From: Zeus faber | Taxonomy: Eukaryota; Chordata; Actinopteri; Zeiformes; Zeidae | Assembly: GCA_960531495.1 (NCBI GenBank) | Contig: OY482855.1 | Location: 5,569,139 to 5,633,138 of the forward strand | Reading direction: 5' to 3' | DNA length: 64,000 nucleotides | In this document: piece by piece, positions 1 through 11,964 of the stretch | How the letters are laid out: each line of letters starts with the position of its first letter | How positions within the stretch are numbered: position 1 is the stretch's first letter | Program-made: the position numbers and the translations under genes | Notes under the pieces: model-generated | The model's input: the letters and a program-made list of their open reading frames with translations, nothing else | What the model was told of the DNA's origin: nothing | Databases searched by the model: none

Positions 1-602
<602 letters not shown>

Positions 603-639
603 GTGTGGGGGAGGGAGGGTGGACAGTATAGCTTGGTAA

Positions 640-2080
640 AGTATCATGCAGAGGTACAGGTAGGAATCCCAGCCAAGGACAGTCAACTGTCCATCCAAGC
701 TATTCTCCTGGTGCCATGATGCAGGCCAAGGTCCAAACTCAGAGAGAGAGAGAGAGAGAGAGAGAATGGCAGTACTGAGATGAGAGGGAAAAAATAGAAA
801 GAGAAAAGAAAATATGCAAAGCATGAAACAGGTGACGTGGAGACAGAAAAGGAAATGGGAGTCGGAATACACCTACGGATTTCGGATAATACCCAACAGC
901 AGATACCTCCACTTTGTTTGAAATACTGAGTTGAGGGTCACATTTCTCTTTGAAATAGACAAAAAACATCTCTGCCTTCAGTGCCTTGCTTTTTGTTTTG
1001 CATTTCAATCCCTCTAAGCTATAAGGAAACTCCATGACACATTTACTCTTAATTTAAGAAACCTTCAGTTATTTTTTGGCTCACTCTGACTGAAGTGATA
1101 AACTACTCGTCAAACGTTGGATTTGAATGACACAGGATATTTAGATACTCGATGCTTATGGGTTATTTGCACACGTGAATTTGTTTGTTTATTTTACTTA
1201 TGCGCATGTGGGAGTGTATCCTTGTGCATGCAGTACTCGTGCATGTTTTTTTCTTCTGTGTGCGGTGAGCTGGTTATTAAATGCAGCGTCGAACAGGAGA
1301 TGGGAGACGTTGAGTGGTGCAGCAGAAGGTCAGATTAGCGTTTCTTGGCCTCAGATGCCCTCTTTATTGCAAACGCTTGCAGCAATAGCAACACGGTGTA
1401 AATGGAGAGAGTGAGCACATATACGGAGCATAATTTGGTTTAACGCTGACACCTCTGCGAAACCCGGAGAGCCACCGGGGATGGGGCAGCCGAATTTGAA
1501 GTGCAGATTGGGCGCACATCTGGACGTCAACCCCCTGAGAGGAGACGTTATGGAACTGCTAAAAATTCACAAGATTTTCAGCCAACATTTTCAGCAGCCA
1601 GCCCTTGCTTTTACTTTGCTTCATACCTGAGGCATGATGGGCAAGAAGCAACCAAACCAATGATCAGAGTCAACGCTGTTACAAAGAACAACCATGTCAG
1701 CAGGAAGCGCTATGAGGAAAACGTGAATTTGAGAGTGAGGTTTTTATTCGACAAGGATTGGCCGCTGTTAAATGCCTATAAAAATTGGTTCTTTGGTTCT
1801 GCAATTCCACCAGATAAGATGAAGGTTGAGATCTGACATTTACTGCGTTGTGTCTCATCATATTACAGTCGGCACCCCCAAGTACAGTACAGTCCAGTCG
1901 TGGTCTTTCTAATAATGCACCCATTCTTTGTCCCATGGTTGAAATGAAAAGCTAAATATATAAAAAAAGAGAAATACATTAACAAATACATCGAATTAAC
2001 ATTAATTAAACCAGTTGGAACAAAGAAAAGCGAAGCAAAAAAAGCAGAGAATTGTCTGAGGATGTCAGGCAGAAGACAGT
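640..2080. other. Unique sequence without recognised gene
   Basis: The stretch holds a short (AG)n run at about 739-764. I see no coding exon with convincing splice sites and no recognisable transposon end. Confidence 0.5.
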
Positions 2081-2814
2081 AGGGCTGCACAATTCTTGCG
2101 AAAATGTGAATCACGATTTTTCTCCCTCAGAATTGAGATCACAATTCTCTCACACGTTTCTTATTTTTTCAATGAAAAATTTTTTTGCACTCTTTCTTAC
2201 ACAGAAAACACAACATTCCATACATACATAAATTGTATGTTCATATTAAAATATTGACTATTAAATATCTTTTACATTGTAGTCCAATCATTACGAGTTT
2301 ATATCTGTGATCGGAGAAATCACATTTTCTTATCATTTGGTCTCATTGGGTATACTATCTGCTGTATGTCAATGACAAATACAATACGTGATCTGATCAC
2401 GCCCACCTGATATCACAACTGCACATACGGACTACCGCTGCAACTTTCAGTTACCACAATAGAGACATTGCTGATTTTGACACTGTGCGTTTATTATTGC
2501 TCATTATTCATTATGGAACAATAATAGAACATGAAACTTACCCTGAGTTCCAATACAATAAAATACAACATGGAACGGTCACTGAGTTCCAATAAAATAG
2601 AACATGGGACTGTCACCAAGTATATCAGTATAATCTAAGCTGTTACTCTCACTGAGTTTACTATAGTAAGACACAACATACAACTAACATGGAAATGTCC
2701 AGTTCAAACTTCAAATGAAAGTCCCTTTTTCATTTTAAGTGCAAATATCCCTTTCTTCTGGTATGTGTATATGGTACTTGCCATTCCAAAATAAATTGCA
2801 ATCATTGCAAAAAA

Positions 2815-2885
<71 letters not shown>

Positions 2886-3704
2886 GGACGACTCTTCTCA
2901 CTCTCACTAGAAGTCCTCCTTCCCTCACCGTGCATTAAAGCAACTGAATCAAATCGAACGACTCGTTTCACTGAGTGACTCATCCAGAACTGAGTCAAAA
3001 AGAGTCAAACCTTTCATCGGGAGCAGAGTTCGTGAAGTGCACTACAAGTATGAACAACCGCAGCAGACGCTCCGCTGTAGTGACAGCGATAGATACGCAT
3101 TCTGCACAATTTTGGAATATTGTCAGGAAATAAATACAATTTTTGTTCGAATATTCGTTTACCTTGAAGTACTTCCAAACAGCCGACATTTTCTTTCTTT
3201 CGCTCTCTCTTTTGAGCGTCAACTACGCAACTACTTTACATTACGTTGGTATCGGGTTTGAGTATCGGAGCATCTTTACGAGTACAAGAGCACAGTATCG
3301 GCGTCCACATTTCACCAGCACAGAATCTGATATATTTGATATCTGACACCGATCAGCGGGTCACGGCTCATGGCTGAACAAGCTGAAAAACGGCCGATCG
3401 ATGGGTGCATCTCACGTTTTATATGTTAACATTACGGTCACATTTTTGTGCTTGATGATTACTCCCCCACTTCCCATTTTACCTCATCAATGCAGCGTTA
3501 CACCTCAGTGGATAATAAAGTACCGCTGCGCTGGGGGGGATGTTGAGTGAGTGGGAGAGAGGGCGGGGAGGGCTTGCAGAACCACAAGCACAAGGTCGTA
3601 GCATCTGGTCCAATCTGAGGGATGTAGTCAACCCAATAAATATACTGTATTGTTTTGTATCGATTGATTGATTTCGTAATTAAATTACAATATTATATAT
3701 ACTG

Positions 3705-3742
<38 letters not shown>

Positions 3743-4139
3743 CATATATATTTTCTATATTATTTTGCGTATTTTCAGCTGGCACCTGCGTATTTTGACA
3801 AAGAATTGCATAGTTGGTACACAAAATGCGTGCAGGTCGGCAGGTCCAAAAAAACCACTCTCCACGCCGCGCCCATACGTTGTGCTAAAGCCTGATGCAC
3901 GTCTAATAATAATTAATAATAAGTGTGATTAATATCGCAGCTGGGATTGTTCCGAAGTAAAGAAATCAACACGTGAATGCAGCGTGACCTGAATGCATAG
4001 GGGAATAGAGTGTTTTAATGCAACTGATTTCAATTTGACGCAAATGCAAATACAGCAGAATTTTCGTCATTTAGAAATGGGATCGCATAGATATATGAAT
4101 CGAGATCGGGATTTTTTTTACGATTAATCTTGGAGCCCT
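2081..4139. mobile_element. Degenerate DNA-transposon-like element with terminal inverted repeats
   Basis: The left end begins AGGGCTGCACAATT and continues TGTGAATCACGATTTTT. The right end, read in reverse complement, begins AGGGCTCCAAGATTAATCG and continues into a matching AT-rich, CGAT-bearing stretch. Together they delimit about 2.06 kb. AGGGCTGCACGATT-type termini are common on teleost non-autonomous DNA transposons. The interior holds the ATT/AAT palindrome (2816-2883), a GAGTGACTC repeat (about 2884-3020) and a TA tract (about 3714-3753). It also holds a segment at 2356-2428 that recurs at 15171-15242. No transposase frame survives and no clean target-site duplication is visible, so family assignment is left open. 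Confidence 0.5.
2816..2883. repeat. (ATT)n followed by (AAT)n, self-complementary
   Basis: About 11 ATT units run directly into about 11 AAT units. The two halves are reverse complements and form a perfect palindrome of roughly 34 bp per arm. The frames that cross it (poly-Leu/Ile/Asn) are not genes. Confidence 0.95.
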
Positions 4140-4142
4140 CGA

Positions 4143-4440
4143 AGATAGCAGCCAAGTATGGTCAATCTCAAGGCTACAATTCCATCTCCAGAGACCTTGG
4201 GTCTTGAGCTGTTCTAACGTGGCCAACAATGAGTCCAGATCTAAATACCTCTTCTGTGGTGAAGCAGTTGGCAGAAGGCTCCTCTCCAATCTGAGAAAGC
4301 TGGAGCAAAGGTGTAGGGATGTCATTAATGGATATAGGAAGTGCTCAATTGTAGTTATTTTCTCCCAAGGCTGCTACCAAATATGCATTCTATGGTGTCA
4401 AATTGTGCATAGCTTGCAGGGGCAGTTCTTTTTAATTTAT
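4143..4440 (+). pseudogene. Collapsed Tc1-like transposase remnant
   Basis: The first 60 bases translate to KIAAKYGQSQGYNSISRDLG, which matches the N-terminal helix-turn-helix region of Tc1-family transposases. The sequence then jumps to the C-terminal part: an MSPDLN motif (position about 4230), where intact relatives have SPDLNPIEHLW, followed by a long tail ending near a Lys/Arg-rich NGYRK segment. The catalytic core between the two is deleted, and frameshifts and stops are present. It lies directly against the right end of the 2081-4139 element. It is a different Tc1 lineage from the copies at 13.8 and 27.4 kb. Confidence 0.6.
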
Positions 4441-4444
4441 ATAG

Positions 4445-5400
4445 TTTTTTACTTCTCCAGAGTGGTAGGCAGAATCACCACGGGTGAGACAGATAAACAT
4501 AGAGACAAACAACACTATGTGCTTGACACAGCATAAACATAGAAATATCAGACAACAACATGACAAATTAAGTCGATCGAAATTGGAACAGCAATTATGG
4601 TATGTGGCCTCTTCCTTTGATAGCTATGGCAGTAAAGGAGAGAAAGGTATGTAGAAGGATGTAATCCGGAGGGTGTTCGGGGTTATGTTCGAGGCAAATG
4701 CCGGTAGTGTGTGCGCCTCTGATGAGTCCACCTGCGTGTGTGTGTGTGTGCCTGCGTGCGTGCGTGTGTGTGTGGTGTGTCCACCGGTGAATGCACAGGA
4801 CTTGTCCCAATGAGTGCTGATGTATGGGATCAGAACGACTGTATATTGTAGAGCCTCCAAGCAACAGAAAAGGCCTCCAAGCCTTGAGTCCTGCAGCTGT
4901 ATAGACACAGCCCCCATATGCAGGCATGAGACGCACCAGCAAGCGCAGCACCCGGGTCATGGACGACAGGCAGCCAGGCCACAGGGCAGACAAATTGACA
5001 CCCAAATTGACCCAAATTGGTCCAAATTGGCCCCCACACCCACCAACACCCTGTGCAAAGACGAGGCCCACCATACCATAACCGGTGGGATACTCCACCT
5101 GGCCACAAACCCAGAGCGCTCACCCACGCAGCTGAATGACATTCTATAATATCAAATACCTCCATATTTGCGAGCATTTGCAATATTTTCACTGTATGGA
5201 ATGTCACCTCCTTCCCTCCCCCCTCACCCGTCCGTCTGCGGGACCACGTGTTATTTAGATCTCCTTCACTGTGTGTCCAAATCAAATAATCTACTAATTG
5301 TAGGATAGTGAAAATCTATAATACGGGTACGATCTCCCGGGAAAATGAAGGATCGATTTACGGCACAGAAGGAAGTGTGTCATCCATTGCTCTATCCATG
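4445..5400. other. No gene recognised; short GT tract
   Basis: An imperfect GT/GC-rich tract sits at about 4735-4775. The region around 4880-5130 is moderately GC-rich and open on both strands, but it has no family resemblance and no convincing splice sites. Confidence 0.45.
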
Positions 5401-5404
5401 TCTG

Positions 5405-5476
5405 CTGCGGCTATGCATATATGTATGACCTTATGTATATGTATGTGACAAATAATCTCTTGAACTTGAACTTGAT
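5405..5476 (+). mobile_element. 3' tail of CR1/L2/Rex1-type LINE
   Basis: The sequence TATGTATATGTATGTGACAA followed by TAATCTCTTGAACTTGAA is the same 3' terminus seen at the end of the larger LINE copies at 21.8 kb and 36.9 kb. Only the last ~70 bases remain, as expected from 5'-truncated target-primed reverse transcription. Confidence 0.7.
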
Positions 5477-6196
5477 TGGTCTATCTCTGCATTACTTAAA
5501 TTCAAAGCCTCCTTATCTGCAGTCTCTCAACTAGACAAAATAACTCGGCCAATTCATTTTTTTTGAGGCAGAGTGGAGCTTGGAATGTGTGATGTGCTGG
5601 TTGAATGGAGTTCCATGATGGCTCGCTCGTCCTCTTTTTTGTATCAACATCACAGGAATCAGGTTATGATTTGCTCCTATTCAATAGAAGGTTTCTAGAG
5701 TCCAGGGTGACCATCTTAATATTTCCATGCGGAATGATATGACTCAGGTTTTCGCAATAGCAGCGGTTCCAACTCAAACCAGGCGATGAAAGCGCGTCAA
5801 TCATTCGCCAGGCCGCGCTGACTGATAGATCCTTCCGAATGAAATCGCTGATGGTGCTGCGATGAAAACAACACAAGTAACTTATTTTCTTTCCTTAGCT
5901 TGTCTTCAGTCCCGTAGTTCCATTAGTGTTGTTATGGTATTGTTGTCTTTCAAAGCAACTATAGAGGACAATTTGAAATCATTAGCCTGAACGAAAGCCA
6001 GCTGATTCGTTTCATTATCCACCAGAAATATATACAGCATGAGTGAGGAACTTGATTCAGATTCGGAAAGGAAGGGATTGGGCCAGTTGGTATGATTATT
6101 AGAGGTTGAATTTCAAATACTGTAAATTTGCAAAGGCCTGCAGGTACGTTCTGTGGCATGTTGAAAATGGAAATCTGGCAAAGTGGCAATCTGTTA

Positions 6197-6197
6197 T

Positions 6198-6233
<36 letters not shown>

Positions 6234-6258
6234 TATTATTATTATTATTATTATTATT
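6197..6258. repeat. (AAT)n followed by (ATT)n, self-complementary
   Basis: About ten AAT units pass directly into about ten ATT units, giving a second palindromic trinucleotide tract like the one at 2816-2883. It immediately precedes the long hairpin at 6259-6386. Confidence 0.93.
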
Positions 6259-6386
6259 ACATAGTGCTTCTTCAACAAAATAATAATAGATTCAAGAGGT
6301 TTATTCCTCACAAACACAAGTATGTATATGTATGTGACGAATAAACCTCTTAAATCTATTATTATGTTGTTGAAGCAGCACTCTGT
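6259..6386. repeat. Long hairpin: 54-bp inverted repeat around a LINE tail
   Basis: The left arm 6259-6312 and right arm 6333-6386 are reverse complements at 49 of 54 positions, separated by a 20-nt loop. The inner part of both arms is the LINE terminus (AATAAACCTCTT and its complement), present in opposite orientations. The outer part ends in ACATAGTGC / GCACTCTGT, which resembles the inverted repeat of the neighbouring MITE. Confidence 0.85.
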
Positions 6387-6593
6387 AACTTTTTGTATTT
6401 GGGATTTGGCGCCCCTACAGTAAAATTACACGTTTACAGCATTGTGGTAAAACTTGGTCCGGTGTCAAATTTTGTTTCAATTCCATGTTTCAATAGCGTG
6501 CCGGCTGATGTGTGGCTGCCGGGCACACCTCTGGCCCGACTCATCTGCGCCATCAGGGAGTGTTGAGTGGCTACATTTCGAGCATCATTTATC

Positions 6594-6663
<70 letters not shown>

Positions 6664-6895
6664 CCAGGCAGAAACAAATGGTAATTACCAGAGCCAAACA
6701 TCAAGGAAGTGACGTAGTGCTGTAAAGCGCACTTTTCCCGCGGTTTGTACCAGAACACAGAAGTTACATAGTACAAGAACAGGCGTTCGGGGGTAGGAAT
6801 GAAAGAGGTGCCTTTTGCCATATTACAAGTCAGTGTGCCATTAAAATGATTCTGAAGCTGTTATTTTAGGGTGAAAAAAAGTTACATAGTGTTTG
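6378..6895. mobile_element. MITE with CACTCTGTAACTTTTT inverted repeats
   Basis: The left end reads CACTCTGTAACTTTTTG. The right end, reverse complemented, reads CACTATGTAACTTTTTTT. This gives a terminal inverted repeat of about 16 bp around 0.5 kb with no coding capacity. A pure (TA)n microsatellite (6597-6661) has expanded inside it. I find no unambiguous target-site duplication, so the superfamily is unassigned. The right end directly abuts the LTR fragment at 6896. Confidence 0.6.
6597..6661. repeat. (TA)n microsatellite, about 32 units
   Basis: A pure TA run. The poly-Ile/Tyr frames that span it are artefacts. Confidence 0.97.
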
Positions 6896-7105
6896 TGGTG
6901 GATGGGGTGGCTTTTTCATCGCAGTTTTATGACGAGACCAAGTAGCCACACCTGATGCTCGATGGTTGGGCTAATGAGCATCGGGTTTAAAAACCCCGTC
7001 CACACACTCAGTCAAGGTGGGCGCCCTGTGTCATGACATGTTCCATCTGCTCCTGGCTAATTGCACCTAGCCTCATCTCTACAATAAACTGGTGTTCATA
7101 ACCCC
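6896..7105 (+). mobile_element. Partial solo LTR, Ty3-type family A
   Basis: This is homologous to the two complete solo LTRs at 15651-15945 and 56867-57153. Shared blocks include GCCACACCTGA, CACACTCAGTCA, GTCATGACATGTTCCATCTG and the poly(A)-signal block TCTCTACAATAAACTGGTGT. The 3' end is lost beyond about 7105. A 30-nt segment (6911-6940) is inserted relative to the other copies and recurs almost unchanged at 10073-10102. Confidence 0.65.
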
Positions 7106-10100
7106 CCCTCCCTACCCACGCAGACACACATAGATATCCGTCATCATTATCACCATCTGAAAGACAAGTGGAGGACACTGCATGTATGCCTTATGCTATG
7201 TTTAAGCGTCAATGTAAACAGGAATGCTGGGGCGGGCGCAAACTACCATCGCAACGTTCTAGAGGTGCACATGGATGACTATCTATTTTTGATTCCAGAT
7301 ACCTGTGCAGGTATCTACACTCACCACCCACACAGGAGCAGATAATGAGCTCCTATGGGGCTAGCTCCTGCTGGCGTGGGGGCTGCGGTGCCATGGCAAC
7401 ACGACAGCAAAGGAGATTAGTTATGCGGGGATGTGAGCCAACTGTCAATGGCGGCAAATACGTGGACGCGCAACGTGCGTGTGTGCAGCTCTCGGGAGAT
7501 TCACCGCTGGGAGGAGAAGCTCCGGACGTGCGAAGGGGGAGGGAACGTGGGAAGAAAGGTGAGGGACATGACATTTCAAACACTGCGGCCCTTCAGCTCA
7601 CGCCAAACTTTTCCTTATTCCCTCCGTCTTCTATTTTGTACACCTCTTTCTTTACTCCCGTTTCCAACCCTTTGCATTTAAGAAAACCCTGTCCTAGTGG
7701 TGTTGGGGGGATAGGGCAGTAATCCTGCGTTGAAGTGAAGTGAACTTTTGCAGTGATGTACATGGCCTTCAACTTCAACCCTTCTATAGCAACTATTATC
7801 TAACAATGTTTACCCGACACTAAGCCCCTGTCACACCGTGCCCCAAATGCAGCAGGATTTACTGTACATTTCTCGCACAGATAAAGAAACACTGGCCAAA
7901 GAAGACTTTATTGTGTTAGGAACAGTATTTTTAAATGTATATTATTCATGTGTATCATTCACGCTCTTTATTTTTGTGGTGAAAATGAGGAGCTCAATGT
8001 ATTCCCGTCACTGTTGTTGGATTGCTGGATTCAAGGAACTTAAGGCTAATGTCACTCATGATAAACCTCTGTGCTGGACACTAACCATAACCCTAACCCT
8101 AACCGGGCTATTATGGGGAAGAATGTAATACACATATTAATAAACCTAAATTTCCAGTATTAAGGGTTTAGTGTACTGCTCTGAATGCGCAAGCAGGTGA
8201 ACTGTAGATACCAGTCGTCTGTTCATTTAATGGTTAAGTGTCATCATACTCGAAATTCATATTGGAGAGCTGCTTGTTTTGGTGAGTTTAAGAGCACTAT
8301 TCTACACGGCACTATTCATCAATTTGAAAAATTCAACCGGTTTGGCTGACGCTTCCTTTTCTGATAAGTGTGAGTTTTGAACAGTTTTAGTCGGGATAAA
8401 AAGTTCTGGATGTCTTTTGCCTCAAGATCCGTGCAAGATGGTTTTGATCACGTAAATAGTGTGTGCTTGTTATCCTTTGCATTCCTTTGCATACGCTCAA
8501 TCTTCCCAAGGAACCTCTGGGAACTGTTGGCCTGATTCAGCTCACTAATATAAATTACTCCCTCATCTCTGGCTGGGTTTCAGCCCCAAAGTGGATGCTG
8601 TCCAATCTCTCCCAAAGAAACGCGGCCTCCCAGAAAACTCCTTAATCCCCCATCTCCGAGCTATCCGTCCATCTCTCGGAGGGCTTTGAGGAAGTGGCTC
8701 TTTTAACGGTGATGAATAACAGATAAAAGGAAATGACACTGCTGCTCCTGAGTTCGGAAGAAAGCCTTTGTCCAGGAGTGTACAAACAAAGTTCTAATTA
8801 AATGCAGGCACTGGAGATGCTGTACTATCGTGGTGAAGCGTGCAATTGTGCTTCTGCTTACACATTTTATCATTCTGTGCTGAAAGACAGGCGTGCTATA
8901 GGTAGCAGGTTGGCCTTGAAATTGGTTGAAAAGAATGACTCCTCACAGGTTCATTTTCAGTCATTTTTTGTTCTGTGTGTATATTCTTTACCCTCAGTTT
9001 GATAAGCATGACATACCTTTGCACTTATCATGACATCCTATGCCTCTTGACAATAGACGGCCGGTAACTCTACATGTCTACTTTTCTGCAATTAAATATT
9101 GAACTGGGTTTCTTATCAAGTACCCTGATCATACATCAAGGATGATTCAGTAATGTATTTGTCCTCTGTTACACCTCACCCATTTTTGAAATCTCACACA
9201 CACACAAAAACATTAGACAAAACAATTGTCAATATTAGCTCAATTGTCCCATAACTCCCATTAAGACTTCCTCGCATTGCCCTAACCAAATTTAGAATGA
9301 ATCCAACTGCTAACTGTAATTCCTCAGCTCCAATGGTGAGGTGCTTCAGTAGCCTTTCCTGGATTTGTGGGTCGCACAACTTGCTTTTTATCAGGTTTTC
9401 AGGTTTATTAACTCTTTTGCACTTATGCAAATCGTCTGTTTCTGCTGAGACTAGAAACAGGAAGTTCCACTGCTTCCTACTGACAATCTACTACAGCCAA
9501 CCCTTTGGATGCACTGCAACAATTGCAAAAAGTAGTATAAGTACAACGTGATATTAGTGTCACTTAAAACACTACATTAATACAACAAACTGTGTGACTA
9601 TGATGTCAGTTGCTTGTTTTTCACAAAGGTGTTTCACAAATGTTTTTTAAAAGTTTGCCCCACTGAACTGCATTTGAGCACAGCTAAGCAGCGTGAGATG
9701 CTTCAGCAGAGCGGTACGTTTCTCAATATTAAGCGTTCAGCAACGTTGTGCTATAAACATTAGGGAATGATGGGTACCAACACTTTTATAAGGCCTTTTA
9801 AAAGGATGAAATACAGCGAACCTATCCTCTAACATATTCATTTGTCGGGTATATCCATCATTCTCTGCATGTGAGCATGCACATTTAGTTTAGGTAGATC
9901 GTACATGTTTCTGCCTGTTACACGTATATACCTATATACTATACACACACACATATATATATATATATAGACCTGTAATTTTCTTTTAGTTTTAAAAGTT
10001 CAGTCTTGTCAGCCAACGTGGAGGGATAGCGAGCGTCAATTACGTGGGCTCAAGACACGCCCCCCTCTAGTGCTTTTTCATTGCAGTTTTATGACGAGAC

Positions 10101-10861
10101 CAGTGACACTAAATATCTATCTAAAGTTTAAACACATACGTGAAATAAGTGATGGACCTGGATTATGAAAAGCGAGGACATGTAATGAAGGGGTCTACAA
10201 ACAACACATTGGTGACATACAGAGAGACAGTAACAGGCAGGCGCTTTTTGTCCATGCTCAAATCAGAGGAGAGGCTGAGCTCGTCGCTGCCTCACCTCTC
10301 GTCCCTCCCTGTATTTGCAGCGGAGCTTCGCAAATTTTGCCATTTTGACTATAAAAAATTATTGGAATCACACAGAAATTACATTTATAACACAGTGGTA
10401 CATCAGTGGAAAAATCACAATATTTATTTATTTTCGTAACAGCTGTTTTCATTCGAGCACGACAGGTGAGCCTCTGCTTCCCCTGCCTCCCCTGACCGCA
10501 TGTCCCTACTATATATGCATGTTCACATATTCCTGTATTTGTTTATGCATTATTAAAATTATTCTAAGTTACTGAGCCCTGAGAGGAACTGATGTTTAGG
10601 GCCTATTTTATTATTTATTGTGTTGATTTAGTTTTTGAAGCACTTTGCTACCGTGAATCGAATAGGTGCTATAAAAACAAAGCTTTGTTGGCTTACTTGA
10701 CCTGAAAATGTACACTCAAACAAATACCATTTATAGCTCTGTGATGAAAGGATGTTGTGTTCTTTTGACGGCTGGCATACAATCAGTAAAGGAGCAGAGG
10801 GCTGAAAATTAGGCTTTGCGCATTTCACAGAAGACAAGCAGAAGAAGGCAGCAAAACTCAC
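7106..10861. other. Largely unique DNA, no confirmed gene
   Basis: The segment 7345-7560 is relatively CpG-rich and ends in a donor-like AAAG/GTGAGG, but it has no recognisable protein. The interval 8480-8800 is repeat-free, with a slow-evolving look typical of conserved non-coding DNA, though this cannot be shown from one sequence. A short telomere-like CCCTAACCCTAACC lies at about 8091. A degraded LINE tail (AAGCACTTTG ... GGTGCTATAAAAACAAAG) lies at about 10635-10685. Confidence 0.45.
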
Positions 10862-11132
10862 CTCCCTGTCCTTGTTCTTCTGTCTCGCTTCTCGTCCTTC
10901 GCTGACCTCTTCTCTCACGCTTTCTCAACTCCTTCGTTTTCCCCTGCTGAGATTTTGGCTTTGCCCCAAAAGGTGAGGCGGGGGCTACCAGTCTCACGGG
11001 GGGCCCCGTACTCGCCCGCCCCCCCTCTCCGACGCTCCTCAGCAGGGGGGGTCGAGGGGTTGGTTTGGCTGGCCCCCGCGCTGATGGGGTCTCGGGGTGT
11101 TCACCTCGAGCTCCAGATGCTCCTGGCTTTGT
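10862..11132 (-). CDS. Candidate internal coding exon, unidentified
   Basis: This is an island of GC-rich sequence in AT-rich surroundings. One minus-strand frame stays open for 90 codons between a plausible acceptor (pyrimidine-rich stretch ending GCTGACAG) and a strong donor (GGGAG/GTGAGT). The translation is rich in Pro, Gly, Arg and Ser and then becomes basic and Gln/Glu-rich (KSQQGKTKELRKRERRGQ), as in disordered regions of nuclear or cytoskeletal proteins. The frame runs into a stop just upstream of the acceptor and continues only briefly past the donor, so the open part is close to the splice-bounded part. No family is recognised. It does not join in phase to the exon at 11872-11964, so it may belong to another isoform or gene, or be a chance frame in GC-rich DNA. 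Confidence 0.3.
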
Positions 11133-11871
11133 CTGTCAGCTGATGTGTGATTTGCCAAAACAGAAATGAGAAAAACCTGTAGATGAAGTTTCTCCTCTTT
11201 ATCCGTGGACCCCTCCTCCCTTGGTAGGTATACAAGTATATATGTCGATTTCTGCCCTCAAGGTAGATGGAAGTGTGATGCTCTCTGTTTTTCGGCCACA
11301 CTGTGAAGCGGCGCTAATTCCTGGGCATCGTTAGAAAAGCTCTTGACCACGAAAACCGGCAGTTAAGGTGTCCAAAACAGTGCCGCACCAACATGTGCCC
11401 CACAAGGTCAACGGCAGGACTCCTAATGAGCTCCGAATAATGATGACCGCAGAACAGGTTGAAAAGAGTGACACAAAAAAAGGAGTAAAAGAGGCAGTGG
11501 TTCAGGTCTGAGCTGGCAGTATTTGAAAGAGGTTAAAGGTCGTTGCTGGTTGTTCACGATTACAGTGAGGAGAGGGTGGAGGGGTGGGGGAGTGGAGGTT
11601 AAGAGGATACAGAGATAGAGGTTGTCACGGTAACAGCGGTGAGAGGTTATATGTGGTTCTTTTTGTTGGTTCTTTTGGTCTCCCCCCTTCGGTTGGGTTG
11701 GGTTGGGTTCTTCGGTTGGAGAAAGTGGAGGTAGGTTGTGGGAGGAATATCCCTGAGGTATGCGCAGGGGGGTGGATACAATTTGGAACACAAAGAAATC
11801 CAGTTGAAAAATAGACGAGGCTCTGATTGCTGGAGGTAGAGAGAGGACGAGAGGCGGTCGAGGCCAAATCT
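11133..11871. other. Possible 3'-UTR of the 11.9 kb exon, or intron
   Basis: If the exon at 11872-11964 is terminal, this stretch is its 3'-untranslated region on the minus strand. A short GGTTGGGTTGGGTTGGGTT run lies at about 11690. No other coding signal is convincing. Confidence 0.35.
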
Positions 11872-11964
11872 TTACAGAGAAAATACACAAGAGGTCGTCC
11901 TCTCTTCTTGTTGGTTACGTTCCGGTGTGTTTGGGACGTGGGCGGTGCTCTTCACCAGGTCCGC
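11872..11964 (-). CDS. Candidate terminal coding exon, unidentified
   Basis: On the minus strand a strong acceptor (TTTTTTCTGTCTTTGCCAG) is followed by 30 codons and a TAA stop. The peptide starts ADLVKSTAHVPNTPER and ends TTSCVFSL. It is hydrophilic and composition-balanced, unlike the repeat-derived frames around it. No protein family is recognised, and the end is not a CAAX box because the Cys is fifth from the end. A donor-like CTCT/GTAAAG overlaps the stop, so an alternative splice could bypass it. Upstream exons, expected at higher coordinates, were not found. The support is a good acceptor plus a plausible peptide. Confidence 0.4.
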   Translation of the reverse strand, partial: ADLVKSTAHVPNTPERNQQEERTTSCVFSL

